Positions 53,395 through 62,625 are shown, counted from the stretch's first letter. The stretch: DNA of 64,000 nt from Planctomycetota bacterium (GCA_023417655.1 JAEZFD010000072.1:70552-134551); one strand, 5' to 3'. A program made the numbers and translations. Notes: generated by a model not told the origin, from the sequence alone.

Positions 53395-54693
53395 TCAAAA
53401 TTGGACTGTATAAATATCAGAACGCGTCATTGGGGAGAACGACGATCCTATTGGAGCGAATAGCACCTGGTACAGTTGCAAGCTGCCTGTCTCAAACGCC
53501 GAAGCGGAGGAGGCGAGATATAATCTCCACATCCGTTCAAAATTCGCACCCAGTTGGAGGCGAATGGATTCCGCATGTCGATTGAACCGATCCAGCCAGT
53601 GACGCAAAGTGAGAGCATAATGCCGACGCAGATTTTCAATATCCAGCACAGACAGATTAAAGGGTTCGAAAATATCCATCATCTCCTTTAATGTCGGGGG
53701 TTGGGCACCTGGGAAAATACGCTGTTCAATCCAGGGACACAGAGGCTCAACGGTGTTTTGTCCAATCGTCTGAATCAATCCTCGGCCGTTCTCCCCTAGA
53801 GACTTCGATATGACTCTTCCGAAGTGCATCAGATTCTCAGGACCGACATGCTCAAGCATTCCGACTGAGACGAATGCATCGCACCGATCACGAACTTCTC
53901 GCCAGTCATCTTTGATAAATGTGACACGATGTTGAAGTTGCATCCGCATCGCTCTTTCGCGTGCGAATTCAAGCTGTTCGTCCGAGAGATTAAATGCTTT
54001 AACTCGGACGCCGTAATGTTGTGCCATGTGTAGAGCAAGAGCACCCCATCCGCAGCCCGCTTCAATGATTTCTTCATTTCTCGCGAGACGAAGTTTGCGG
54101 CAGATGTAATCCAGCTTGCGTTGCTGTGCCTTTTCCAGTCCCTGGCTTTCGCTCTCAAAATATGCACAGGAGTAAACCATTCGCTCGTCCAGCCAGAAAC
54201 GATAAAAATCATTCCCTAAATCATAATGCCGCTTGACATTGGCCTGCGACCTCAATGTCTGGCGTCGGCGGAGGAAAGTTTTGATCTTGCGGAGAAATGA
54301 GGAAGGAGGATTCGGATGAAGGGAGTATCTTCGCTGGAAATGACTCAGTAACTCAATGAGGTCACCCTCGACATCGATTGATCCAGAAGCGTAGCCGTCC
54401 AGAAAACCCATGACATTTTGACGCAAGAGACTCCGTAATGCTGGCCGAGTCCTAATTGTAATCGTATGTGAAATGGGTAGCGTGGCCGCGACAATCTCGT
54501 CGTTTTCTCCATATGTGACTCGAATACTTCGTGGGCAGCTCTTTTGAACCATCCGCTTCAGTAGCAATCTTTCGAGTCGACTTATTCGGCGTGGATCCAA
54601 TTGGCCACGATCGAGCTCTGCTGTCGCCGGAAGAGATTCGGGTTGATTCGGGTGTGGTTCAGTGTCAGCGTTTTGAATGCTCGTGTCGCTCAT
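53395..54693 (-). CDS. Cyclopropane-fatty-acyl-phospholipid synthase family methyltransferase
   Basis: A 432-residue SAM-dependent methyltransferase of the CFA/mycolic-acid cyclopropane synthase family, which methylates unsaturated acyl chains of membrane lipids. Conserved parts are RHYDLGNDFYRFWLDERMVYS, then the SAM-binding EAGCGWGALALHMA and FVSVGMLEHV. The C-terminus carries LTLRHWLDRFNRH. The first 140 residues include the usual small N-terminal domain. It appears less GC-rich than its neighbours and uses more A/T at third positions, which hints at foreign origin or weaker expression. ATG 54693 is preferred to ATG 54717; neither has a clear ribosome site. Confidence 0.9.
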   Translation of the reverse strand: MSDTSIQNADTEPHPNQPESLPATAELDRGQLDPRRISRLERLLLKRMVQKSCPRSIRVTYGENDEIVAATLPISHTITIRTRPALRSLLRQNVMGFLDGYASGSIDVEGDLIELLSHFQRRYSLHPNPPSSFLRKIKTFLRRRQTLRSQANVKRHYDLGNDFYRFWLDERMVYSCAYFESESQGLEKAQQRKLDYICRKLRLARNEEIIEAGCGWGALALHMAQHYGVRVKAFNLSDEQLEFARERAMRMQLQHRVTFIKDDWREVRDRCDAFVSVGMLEHVGPENLMHFGRVISKSLGENGRGLIQTIGQNTVEPLCPWIEQRIFPGAQPPTLKEMMDIFEPFNLSVLDIENLRRHYALTLRHWLDRFNRHAESIRLQLGANFERMWRLYLASSASAFETGSLQLYQVLFAPIGSSFSPMTRSDIYTVQF

Positions 54694-56157
54694 GTGAGGT
54701 TCCACCACGCGGTTCATTCAGGTAAGAAGCCCAGAAGTTCACGCAATGACACTTCAGGGATAGCAAATCTCTTGCCAGCCACCGGGGCACCAGAACCGAA
54801 TTGGCTTCACAACGGACACTGAGGCAGCGCAATGAAACGAGAGTTTATCTTGAGACCCGATGTGTACTTCGGGAATTATCGTTCTTGCGAAATATTGATG
54901 TGCCACAGGTTGTGCGGCAGCCGCACATGTGAGCAGTGTGTGGAGACCGGGGTTAGGCCCGGGCGACATGCTCGCTTCGCGTCCGCAGGGCGAAGTTCAA
55001 ATAGCGCCTGTTTTCGCTGAACGGCCGATTGCATTCGGAGTCGCGCGTTCGCCAACTCGGCCGAGAAGCTGATGAGCAGCATTGTCTTTTCAGCGGTCGC
55101 GAACGGGACGGAACTGAAAGCAGCCCTGAACAGTCGCCTTAAGGGGGTTAGGCGAATGTGTGACAAGCGGGCCGGAGTTGTCAAAACTGCTTCAAAATAC
55201 TTCAAAGTATTACCAGATCGAGAACTCAGTTGCCGGGCGTCCCATGTGAAGGCTTGGCAATTGTTTTTGCATCGGTCTCCCCGTCTCGCGACGATATAGA
55301 CATCGGCCATAGGACGGGGCGGCGGGAACTACGACATCCTGCGTCTTCTGCTGAACAGGGCGCCAGCCGGACGGCAAGATGAGGAGCGATCATGCCAAGA
55401 GTGACATCTGCGGAATCCCCCACATCAAGCGTGGCAGTTTACGCGAGCCGGTATGTCGTCCCGCATTATCTCAGACCTGAGCGGCCAGTTTCTCGTCATC
55501 GCTGGTGCTGCTGAGGGGAGGCAAGTCAACAAAATGGACGCAGGGGCACTTCTTGGATATTGACCTTAGGTAAGAAACGGTTTATTTGTAGTGAGTGCCC
55601 GTTTGATCCTCTGGTGGGCCACATGATTTTTTCTCAGTGGCTGTCATTCTGGGGATGATTCACTGAAATTTAATAAATCATTCATTGCTGTATTATTGAC
55701 GTGAGCGATCCTGCCCTTCGATGTCACTGCAATTGCTTGCCGCAGTCATTGCTTTCTGTGTGCCGTAGTTCCAAGTTTGCCTTCTTTCGAAGTTGAGCTG
55801 TGCCGCTTCACTTGATCGGACTCCGTTCGGAGAACTGAAACGAGCGATCTCCATCAGTTTGAAATCAATCGTGCAAATTCTCTTGGCGAGTTCTTCACAA
55901 CGCTTGCGAAGGATTCATTGAGAAACCCGTTCTCGATTTGTATGAGAACACCACCCTCATCTCTGTCAGGGTGATGTCGGGCAGTTATTTTGAGTTTCAA
56001 TTTCGCAGGAACCTCGTCAGTTCGCTCTACGATCTGATTTTCGGGCCGCGCCCTCTCTCATTTATGGAGATGCAGGGGAGCGGTCTGCGCTGAAATGGCC
56101 TCGTTATTTCTGGGTGGCTCGTATCACTGATTGATTTCGATTTGCAGGAGTACTCCA
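54694..56157. other. Longest intergenic region (1.46 kb), no gene recognised
   Basis: Neither strand has a convincing gene. A minus-strand frame at 54876-55310 (144 codons) has Arg/Ser/Cys-rich, disorder-like composition and no family signature. Two hairpins lie close together on the right: GTTCTC/GAGAAC at 55929-55949 and CACCCT/AGGGTG at 55952-55973. The last 300 bp seem relatively AT-rich and probably hold the promoter of DUF1559 copy 6. Decayed genes or a structured RNA remain possible. Confidence 0.5.
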
Positions 56158-57225
56158 TTGAACAAACGCAATCTTAACAACCTGCGTAATGATCGGACGA
56201 TGCTCGGGGTAAACAGAATTCAATGCAGAACTGGTTTCACCTTGATCGAGTTGCTCGTCGTGATTGCAATTATCGCAGTTCTTATCGCATTGCTACTCCC
56301 TGCCGTGCAGTCTGCGCGGGAGTCGGCAAGAAGAAGCCAGTGTAAGAACAATCTCAAACAGATTGGACTGGCGATGCATAACTTCCAGGATGCGATGGGG
56401 AAATTACCCAATGGCGGCCGAGATCACCATCCTTCCGAACCGTATCGCAAGCGACCGCCGATGCCGATGGAACCCGTGGCAGATGTGTGCTGTAACTCGC
56501 GAGATCAGGCAGGGTTCAGCTGGCTTTACTGGATTCTTCCGTATGTTGATCAAATGACCGTCTTCAATCTGACCTCCGATATGAAGGATCCAGCGGTTGG
56601 GGCGACAAGTGGGGGAAACTCGGGAAGCGGAACGGTCGCCGCTCGCGGAATTGGGCTGTACAACTGCCCCTCCCGGAGGTCGCCGACCGCTCCGTTCCGC
56701 GCGGATTATGCAGGCAACGGCGGGGAACGATCAGTTGGTCAGATGAGAGAAATTGATAATGCGGGGAAACTCGGCGTCTTAATGAAGAAAGATGTGGACA
56801 CCATCACCATCGAAGGCATTAAAGATGGATCGTCGAACACGATTATGGTGGCCGAGAAATCGCTGCACGAAAGTGGATTCGGAACGGAAGGCGGAGATAA
56901 TGAGGCTTGGAACAACCCGGGCTGGGATGAAGACGTCATTCGATTCGGTGGCGGAAAGCTGGCGGATGGCACGGTTTACGGGATTACGCCAATTCATGAT
57001 TCCATGGCGACGAAGTATAACGGATCCTCTTGGTCCTCTGTAAAGGATCGTGGAGGACGGAACTGGTCACAATGGACCCCTTTCTTCGGGAGCGTGCACC
57101 CCGGAAGTGTGAACGCGTTAATGGCTGATGGAGCAGTGCGCTCGATTGCTTATAACGTCGACGATCTGGTGTTTCGTCAGTTAAGCCTGGCACAGGATGG
57201 TGAAGCCATCACCGACACATGGTGA
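56158..57225 (+). CDS. DUF1559 protein with pilin-like N-terminus (copy 6)
   Basis: A 355-residue DUF1559 protein. The best start is TTG 56158, with AGGAG at 56146-56150 seven bases ahead. This gives the leader NKRNLNNLRNDRTMLGVNRI before TGFTLIELLVVIAII. The segment RESARRSQCKNNLKQIGLAM follows. The C-terminus has VHPGSVNALMADGAVRSI, with Ser for the first G of the usual pattern. It ends GEAITDTW, unlike the others (EF). A very small lipoprotein gene follows at 57434. Confidence 0.9.
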   Translation: MNKRNLNNLRNDRTMLGVNRIQCRTGFTLIELLVVIAIIAVLIALLLPAVQSARESARRSQCKNNLKQIGLAMHNFQDAMGKLPNGGRDHHPSEPYRKRPPMPMEPVADVCCNSRDQAGFSWLYWILPYVDQMTVFNLTSDMKDPAVGATSGGNSGSGTVAARGIGLYNCPSRRSPTAPFRADYAGNGGERSVGQMREIDNAGKLGVLMKKDVDTITIEGIKDGSSNTIMVAEKSLHESGFGTEGGDNEAWNNPGWDEDVIRFGGGKLADGTVYGITPIHDSMATKYNGSSWSSVKDRGGRNWSQWTPFFGSVHPGSVNALMADGAVRSIAYNVDDLVFRQLSLAQDGEAITDTW

Positions 57226-57433
57226 TTCGTCCTACTGCGGCTCCGCAATTCGTTTAGCGTAATAGCGAGAGTGTGATCCGCCGTTCGCCGTACTGCTGTC
57301 GTAGATCGTCTACGATAAGCGGATCATTCGGGTCTCGCATGATCGAGGCGACTTGCCGATCAAATCGAGGCGTTTGTGTACATTCGTAAGCGACGTCTCC
57401 CCATGTTTCTCTGGCTCTTAAAGGTCAGCTGTG

Positions 57434-57589
57434 ATGAATCGTTTAACTCTGACGGCTCTGTTTGTTTCACTGGTGCTTTCAGGTTGCGGAGGCGGCGGTG
57501 GGGGAAACAAGGTTGTTGAAGGTGTCGAAGATCCGGAGGCTTACGAACGAGAAGTGAAAGCCGCGCGAGAGTCAGAACGGAACAATTAG
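57434..57589 (+). CDS. Very small lipoprotein with glycine run (partner of DUF1559 copy 6)
   Basis: A 51-residue lipoprotein. The leader MNRLTLTALFVSLVLSGC ends in a lipobox with Cys18, followed by six consecutive Gly. Next come NKVVEGVEDPEAYEREVKAA and a charged tail. After lipid attachment and cleavage it would be only 34 residues long. Position 208 bp after copy 6 fits the DUF1559-plus-lipoprotein pattern, though this one lacks the carboxypeptidase-regulatory-like domain seen in the other partners. AAGGTCAGCTGTG lies ahead of ATG 57434. Confidence 0.7.
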   Translation: MNRLTLTALFVSLVLSGCGGGGGGNKVVEGVEDPEAYEREVKAARESERNN

Positions 57590-57882
57590 CCCTTCGCACC
57601 CTCAGTGAGAGTGCATTGTCTTGTGTGATTTTGGATCTGATCCGGTCTCCGAATCACCAGTTTGACAATCTTCAACCGGAGCATCCGTCGAGCCAGACCC
57701 CTTTGATGAATGAGTCGGCGTCTGCCACCGTGCCGTCGCTTCGAGAGGATGTTGCAATTCCCAGTCGACGTCAGATATCGTGCCTTCCCCGTATCGGGCT
57801 GCTTCTCGCGCGAGGAACATCACTAGCGTGTGAGGAGCCCGGCGGAGATTTACACGCAAAAGCAATTTGGGAATTTCCTTAC

Positions 57883-58458
57883 ATGGATCGCCTCACTTCT
57901 GCCCGACTTCTTCTTCGGAGATGGACTGACGAAGACCTCCCGGCCTTTGCTCACATGGGAGCCAGCCCCGAGGTGATGAAGTACTTTCCAGCTCTGTTGT
58001 CGCGCGAAGAAAGCGACGCGGTGGCCACACGGATCCGGGCGCGCACTGAAGAGTTCGGGTTCGGATTCTGGGCACTCGAGATCCCGGGGGTCACGCCATT
58101 TGCAGGATTCGTCGGCTTGTCGGTTCCTGGATTTGAAGCCCATTTCACCCCTTGCGTTGAAATTGGCTGGAGGCTGGCTCCCGCGTATTGGGGGAAGGGC
58201 TACGCGACAGAAGCGGCTTCTCTGGCTCTCGATTTTGCATTCGGCGAAAGGAATCTTCAGGAGATTGTCGCGTTCACAGCAGTGCAGAATTCACCGTCTC
58301 GCCGAGTGATGGAGCGGCTCGGGATGCGTCATGATAGCGCAGACGACTTTGATCATCCGGTCCTCGCGCAGGGACACCCGCTGCAGCGGCACGTGCTTTA
58401 CCGCATTACCGGTGAGGAATGGAAACAGCGTTCTCGGTCACCCGTACCAGTTGCCTGA
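57883..58458 (+). CDS. GNAT-family acetyltransferase (RimJ/RimL-like)
   Basis: A 191-residue N-acetyltransferase. It begins with SARLLLRRWTDEDLPAFAHM, typical of the RimJ/RimL branch. The acetyl-CoA-binding part has EIGWRLAPAYWGKGYATEAA and the helix LQEIVAFTAVQNSPSRRVMERLGM. Substrate is unknown; RimJ/RimL-type enzymes acetylate protein N-termini or small amines. ATG 57883 is chosen as the family start. A much longer frame, open to 57616, would add 89 residues of no family character. Confidence 0.92.
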   Translation: MDRLTSARLLLRRWTDEDLPAFAHMGASPEVMKYFPALLSREESDAVATRIRARTEEFGFGFWALEIPGVTPFAGFVGLSVPGFEAHFTPCVEIGWRLAPAYWGKGYATEAASLALDFAFGERNLQEIVAFTAVQNSPSRRVMERLGMRHDSADDFDHPVLAQGHPLQRHVLYRITGEEWKQRSRSPVPVA

Positions 58459-58474
58459 TTCTTCGAACCTCTTT

Positions 58475-58510
58475 ACGGGAAGCAAGCGCCCTGATGGCAC
58501 TGCTTCCCGT
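58475..58510. terminator. Hairpin between convergent GNAT and sulfatase genes
   Basis: A perfect 10-base stem (ACGGGAAGCA / TGCTTCCCGT) with a 16-base loop, nested in an outer 8-base inverted repeat (CGAACCTC at 58464 and GAGGTTCG at 58530). The outer right arm lies in the sulfatase C-terminus. No T run follows on either side. Confidence 0.4.
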
Positions 58511-58522
58511 GTGCTCCTCTGA

Positions 58523-59965
58523 TCATTCGGAGGTTCGACCAATTTTGGGCCCGTTGTCGGCAGGCATCGACTGATGCCATCCCACAACCAGTTCGGTGAG
58601 ACGGGCGACGATTGCTGGGTGCTGGTCGGCGAGGTTCGTGCTTTCTGACCGATCAAGCTTAAGATCATACAGTGCTGGTTGAGAGCCGTCGTAATTGCAG
58701 CAGAGCTTCCAGTCACCTTCACGGATGGCAAGGTCAGGCAATTGCTCCGTGCGCCCGGGATTCGCGAACTTTCGATCGGGCGGTCGACGCCAGAAGATCG
58801 GAGCTGCCCGAGACGCGGTGCTGCTTCCAATCAGTGTTGCAGAGACGTTCTCGCCGTCAAATTCCACATCAGGTGCTGAGACGCCTGTGAGAGAGATAAG
58901 TGACGGAGCGAGATCAAAGGCAGCAAAAACCGAGGTTGCGTTATGTGATCCCTGTTTCTCCTTGGGGATCAGACCCGGCCCCCAGACGACGAGTGGCGAG
59001 CGAATTCCGCCTTCGTATAACTGGCCTTTTGTGCCGCGGAACGGGCCTGCACTTCCTGCACCGGGCTCCGGGCCATTGTCGGAGCAGACAAGAATCAAAG
59101 TATTGTCCCGCAGGGCAGGGTTCTGCCGGATGTGCTCGAACAGGACTCCCAGCTGACGGTCGGCCTCCTGCAGCACAGACAGATACAGTCCACGTTTGCC
59201 ATCCGCCCACTTGTCGACCGGAGGCCAGAAGGGACTATGAACGTCATCTGGCCAGAGATTGATATAAAACGGCTTTTTCGCTGCAGCTGCAGCATCGATG
59301 AATCTAGTGGCTGCTTTGACGAAGCCTCCGGTGATCTCCGATCGCTGCATCCAAGTGACGGGCTGCCCCAGTCGTTCTGCATTCGCCCAGATCCGACCTG
59401 GTTCCGTTTCGCCCGGCTTAAGCGTCAATGGAAGCAGCTTCGCTCCCATGCCTTCAAAGTTGGTCAGTGACTCGTCAAATCCATAGCGTTGGATCAGCGG
59501 GGCATTGTCGACATCTCGCTGACCGCCGAGATGCCACTTTCCAAAATGTCCCGTTGCATATCCGTTGTTCTGAAGGTGTCTGGCCAAGGTGGGGGCTTGT
59601 GGATCAAGCCAGTTTGCCATCCCGCGACGCGTGTTCTCTGCGCGATTATTCAGAAACGAAGTGATTTTCCAACGCTGGGGGTATTGGCCCGTTGTCAGTG
59701 CACACCGCGAAGGGGAGCAGATCGGAGAGTTCACATAGAACTGAGAGAAGCGAATTCCCTCGGCCGCGAGCTGGTCAACATTCGGGGTTTGAGCGTCAGG
59801 GTTTCCGAAGCAGGAGAAGTCGCCCCAACCCATGTCATCGATGAAGACCATTACGACATTGGGACGCCTCGCCGAAGGGGAGGGGACTCCGTCAGCAGCG
59901 AGGACGACGGAACCGGCCATGAGGGCCAGCACGAGGCAGAGAATTCGTACGACAGGAGTCGTCAT
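58523..59965 (-). CDS. Secreted sulfatase (formylglycine type)
   Basis: A 480-residue arylsulfatase-like enzyme. A signal peptide (about 1-24, TTPVVRILCLVLALMAGSVV) is followed by metal-binding DDMGWGDF (43-50). Cys83 in the C-x-P-S-R motif (CSPSR) would be converted to formylglycine. Later motifs are HFGKWHLGG, PDDVHSPF and CSDNGPEPG. It would cleave sulfate esters, in planctomycetes often from polysaccharides, but the substrate cannot be told. A maturation enzyme is not in the window. ATG 59965 is chosen for its signal peptide; a longer frame reaches 60076. Divergent from DUF1559 copy 7. Confidence 0.95.
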   Translation of the reverse strand: MTTPVVRILCLVLALMAGSVVLAADGVPSPSARRPNVVMVFIDDMGWGDFSCFGNPDAQTPNVDQLAAEGIRFSQFYVNSPICSPSRCALTTGQYPQRWKITSFLNNRAENTRRGMANWLDPQAPTLARHLQNNGYATGHFGKWHLGGQRDVDNAPLIQRYGFDESLTNFEGMGAKLLPLTLKPGETEPGRIWANAERLGQPVTWMQRSEITGGFVKAATRFIDAAAAAKKPFYINLWPDDVHSPFWPPVDKWADGKRGLYLSVLQEADRQLGVLFEHIRQNPALRDNTLILVCSDNGPEPGAGSAGPFRGTKGQLYEGGIRSPLVVWGPGLIPKEKQGSHNATSVFAAFDLAPSLISLTGVSAPDVEFDGENVSATLIGSSTASRAAPIFWRRPPDRKFANPGRTEQLPDLAIREGDWKLCCNYDGSQPALYDLKLDRSESTNLADQHPAIVARLTELVVGWHQSMPADNGPKIGRTSE

Positions 59966-60337
59966 TGAATGCGTTTCTGACAAGGAACAGATAAGGATCT
60001 GGGCATTAGAGCCCATTTCTGGAAAAAAACACACACGGCTGAATCGGCTCGATTCAATCCTGTGGAATGGAGGCACCGGCGATCTGCGTCGCTATAAGTT
60101 GCGAAACACTTTGACTTTGCGATTCTGGTTTTGTTTTGGCGGATCATTCGGGAAAACTATTCCCTTACGAATTGTTCGCATTTCTGTTGACTTCGGTAAA
60201 GTTCAAAGTAAATATTCACGACTAGTATGGTGGTAGTTTACTGAAGCTCATCCGAGGAAGCAATTCCGAGAAGAGCAAAGACCCCTCAGTCGGATTTGGC
60301 CGCAACTTTCCATGCCGGGCGGGCAACAGGACTTTCA
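59966..60337. other. Divergent intergenic region between sulfatase and DUF1559 copy 7
   Basis: No gene recognised. It must serve both promoters and holds the candidate at 60187-60214; the middle part (60100-60230) looks AT-rich. Confidence 0.4.
60187..60214 (+). promoter_or_regulatory. Candidate sigma-70-type promoter of DUF1559 copy 7
   Basis: TTGACT (-35-like, 5 of 6) and TAAATA (-10-like) with a 16-base spacer, in an AT-rich stretch about 125 bp before the start. Consensus match only. Confidence 0.3.
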
Positions 60338-61423
60338 ATGATGTTCCACACGATGAACCCTCTTTCTCAACGTGTTTCGTCCTCAAAGCAGTCACTGATG
60401 ACTGGCCGCCCGTTGCGTTCCTGCCGAGGGTTCACCCTGATTGAACTTCTGGTGGTGATTGCGATCATCGCGGTGCTGATTGCCTTGCTGTTGCCGGCAG
60501 TGCAGCAGGCCCGTGAAGCGGCCCGCCGCTCTCAGTGCAGAAACAATCTGAAGCAGATTGGACTGGCTCTGCACAATTACCACGACAGCTTCAACCGTTT
60601 CCCAATGGGGTACATTGACGTCAGCACCACAAACAACGGGACCGTCATGGACGGCGGTTGGAGCTGGGCCTCGATGATTCTGCCTTATCTGGATCAGGGG
60701 CCGCTCTATAACCAGTTCAACTTCAACTACCTGCCGCACGGAGAGGGCTCTTCGTTTCCACAGGTCGTGAATAACAGTCGTTTGTGCGCGACACCGCAGT
60801 CGGTCTTTTCCTGCCCGACCGACCTGAAACCGCCCACGATGGAACAACATGATCCCGGCCAAAGGGGATATATCTCTGCCATGGCGACCACCAGCTATGC
60901 CGGAGTTCACGGACCTTTTGCCGAGGCACCTTGCACAGCCAGCGCCGGAACTCTCAATTTTACTCGCCCGCAGTCAATGCTCGGAATGTTCAGTGTGAAC
61001 ACCTGCCGCAGCTTTCGGGATCTTGCGGATGGAACTTCGAACATCATCATGGTGGGCGAGGTCGCCAATCAGATGCAGAATCAGTCCAAACCGAACTCGA
61101 TGCTTTACGGAAGTGTTATCAACAACGGGGGAACGAACTGCGTGAATGATTCTCTTGGGACCTCTTCGATGTTTCAACACGTCCGCGGAGCCTTTAAGAA
61201 AATTAACGCACCATTGAGCGTTGGTGGCCTTTACAAGGTTTATAACAGCGGTCACACCGGGGGGGCACATTTCCTGTTCGGGGACGGCGCGGTCCGTTTC
61301 GTCAGCGAAAATATCGATCATAGTCAGACCTCTTACGATGATTCAAACAACGGAAATGGCCCCTTCGGCACCTATCAGCGTCTCGCCGGAATCCGCGACG
61401 GGCAGCCTGTCGGTGAGTTCTGA
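60338..61423 (+). CDS. DUF1559 protein with pilin-like N-terminus (copy 7)
   Basis: A 361-residue DUF1559 protein. The leader is long and basic (KQSLMTGRPLRSCRGFTLIELL), then REAARRSQCRNNLKQIGLAL. Variable domain with Cys residues (SCPTDL, EAPCTAS). The C-terminus has SGHTGGAHFLFGDGAVRFV, then GIRDGQPVGEF, very regular for the family. Several ATGs are possible (60338, 60341, 60353, 60398); ATG 60338 is taken without strong support from a ribosome site. A lipoprotein gene follows after 74 bp. Confidence 0.92.
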   Translation: MMFHTMNPLSQRVSSSKQSLMTGRPLRSCRGFTLIELLVVIAIIAVLIALLLPAVQQAREAARRSQCRNNLKQIGLALHNYHDSFNRFPMGYIDVSTTNNGTVMDGGWSWASMILPYLDQGPLYNQFNFNYLPHGEGSSFPQVVNNSRLCATPQSVFSCPTDLKPPTMEQHDPGQRGYISAMATTSYAGVHGPFAEAPCTASAGTLNFTRPQSMLGMFSVNTCRSFRDLADGTSNIIMVGEVANQMQNQSKPNSMLYGSVINNGGTNCVNDSLGTSSMFQHVRGAFKKINAPLSVGGLYKVYNSGHTGGAHFLFGDGAVRFVSENIDHSQTSYDDSNNGNGPFGTYQRLAGIRDGQPVGEF

Positions 61424-61497
61424 TCGCGACGGAATTCGCTCTCTTCTGTGTCCTCTGGATATGCTGTTCAATAAAGTCGTTCAGGTAATGTGACGTG

Positions 61498-61875
61498 ATG
61501 AAGAAGTTTCGTAGTTGTCTATTGGTCGGGCTTGTGGCTTTATCGCTCGCTGCCTGCGGTGACAGCGGGCCAACACTCTGCGAAGTGGAAGGGACCGTCA
61601 CGCTGGACGGCCAGCCGGTTCCAAATGCAGAACTGACGTTCATTCCCCAGAACGTCCCGGCCACGATGGTTTCATACGGCCAGACTGATGACAAAGGACA
61701 CTATTCGCTCGCCTTTACTGCGACGAAAACGGGTGCGATTCCCGCGACTCACCACGTTCGCATCGAGACCTCTGGCGGGATGAAGCTGCCAAAAAAATAT
61801 AAGGGAGAGGGTTCGGTCACAGCAGATGTTAAAAAAAGGCATAACGTCATCGATTTAAAGCTCACGAAAGACTGA
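61498..61875 (+). CDS. Small lipoprotein (partner of DUF1559 copy 7)
   Basis: A 125-residue lipoprotein. The leader KKFRSCLLVGLVALSLAAC ends in a textbook lipobox. One carboxypeptidase-regulatory-like domain: CEVEGTVTLDGQPVPNAELTF, then TDDKGHYSLAF. The end has KLPKKYKGEGSVTADVKKRH. The GTG one codon earlier (61495) is an alternative start. It follows the DUF1559 stop by 74 bp, so the two are likely one transcript, closed by the terminator at 61921. Confidence 0.9.
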   Translation: MKKFRSCLLVGLVALSLAACGDSGPTLCEVEGTVTLDGQPVPNAELTFIPQNVPATMVSYGQTDDKGHYSLAFTATKTGAIPATHHVRIETSGGMKLPKKYKGEGSVTADVKKRHNVIDLKLTKD

Positions 61876-61920
61876 TCGCGAGGCTCGAAAAGAGCCCCGT
61901 CAGGATTCAACGTCTCACGA

Positions 61921-61950
61921 ACAGCCGACTGAATTCAGTCGGCTGTTTTT
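61921..61950. terminator. Perfect palindromic terminator behind the copy 7 lipoprotein
   Basis: ACAGCCGACTGAA / TTCAGTCGGCTGT is a 26-base palindrome followed by a T run. It lies 46 bp behind the lipoprotein gene and faces the minus-strand genes too. Confidence 0.85.
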
Positions 61951-61956
61951 GTATCG

Positions 61957-62143
61957 TTATTCATCCTCCGAAGTGAACTCGATCGCGGCTGCCTCCGCTG
62001 ACTCAGGGGTCTTTTGGTCACCTGTGCAGGGAGGTGATGTCGAGTAGAGCATTTCCCACTCACGTGCGATGACGGGATTTGCCGACCTCCATTTGCTGGC
62101 CGCAGAGTTGGCAGGGCAGGTCGTATGTTCCGACGCCTTTCAT
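61957..62143 (-). pseudogene. Possible frameshifted small zinc-ribbon gene
   Basis: From ATG 62143 the minus strand reads MKGVGTYDLPCQLCGQQMEV and then stops after 27 codons. The +1 frame then stays open to TAA 61957 with protein-like sequence (REWEMLYSTSPPCTGDQKTP, later AAIEFTSEDE). Taken together they would give a small protein with a CxxC pair and a third Cys, broken by one frameshift. A real short protein of 27 residues, or chance, is also possible. Confidence 0.25.
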
Positions 62144-62186
62144 TCACAGTTGCACCCATCCGGTCCCAGCCGGACAAACCGTGCGT

Positions 62187-62483
62187 CTATTGGCGACCGT
62201 GGAAGTTGGAAACGGCAGAGACCGAAACCAGAAAGGCAAGGTTGAGAATCCCAATCACGAACAGTGGGACAATCAAAAACAGGTCGACTCGGATTAATGG
62301 ATCACCGGGCCGTATGATTTCTTTCAATCGACCTTCGTAAACATTCCACATGACGAGTGAGATCGCGACCAGGACAACGCTACTGACGATTCGGAAGCGA
62401 CGCGGAACCTTCCACGGGACCAGAATTGCCAGTCCCAGGAGTACAATCGACGCAGCCATGAGTTCGGTAGGCCAGTTGAGCAT
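62187..62483 (-). CDS. Small membrane protein, unknown
   Basis: A 98-residue protein with three hydrophobic helices (about 8-25 LMAASIVLLGLAILVP, 30-48 RIVSSVVLVAISLVMW and 66-90 LFLIVPLFVIGILNLAFLVS). Short charged loops (PWKVPRRFR, YEGRLKEIIRPGDP) separate them. The positive-inside pattern is reasonable. No family recognised. It lies downstream of DUF1559 copy 8 on the same strand, 142 bp behind its stop, in the place where other copies have a lipoprotein. Confidence 0.55.
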   Translation of the reverse strand: MLNWPTELMAASIVLLGLAILVPWKVPRRFRIVSSVVLVAISLVMWNVYEGRLKEIIRPGDPLIRVDLFLIVPLFVIGILNLAFLVSVSAVSNFHGRQ

Positions 62484-62625
62484 GGATATGAATTCTGCGA
62501 CGAATTGGAGTTGGTGCGAGGTTTCGAGAGCATCTCATTTTCGATGCTTCATCAATCAGCAATTCCAGCACGTCATCCCATTGTTTGACCCGGGACACCC
62601 GGCCTTTCAACTCAGCAAGCGGCAT

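Noticed and set aside
54876..55310. Minus-strand frame of 144 codons in the long gap
   Set aside because: No family signature, low-complexity Arg/Ser/Leu composition and no ribosome site; may be a decayed remnant but cannot be supported.
55929..55973. Two adjacent hairpins as a CRISPR or riboswitch signal
   Set aside because: Six-base stems with no repeats around them and no conserved aptamer core.
62380..62625. 81-codon frame starting directly behind DUF1559 copy 8
   Set aside because: The ATG abuts the stop, but half of the frame overlaps the better 98-residue membrane protein and its second half is Arg/Gly-rich and shadow-like.
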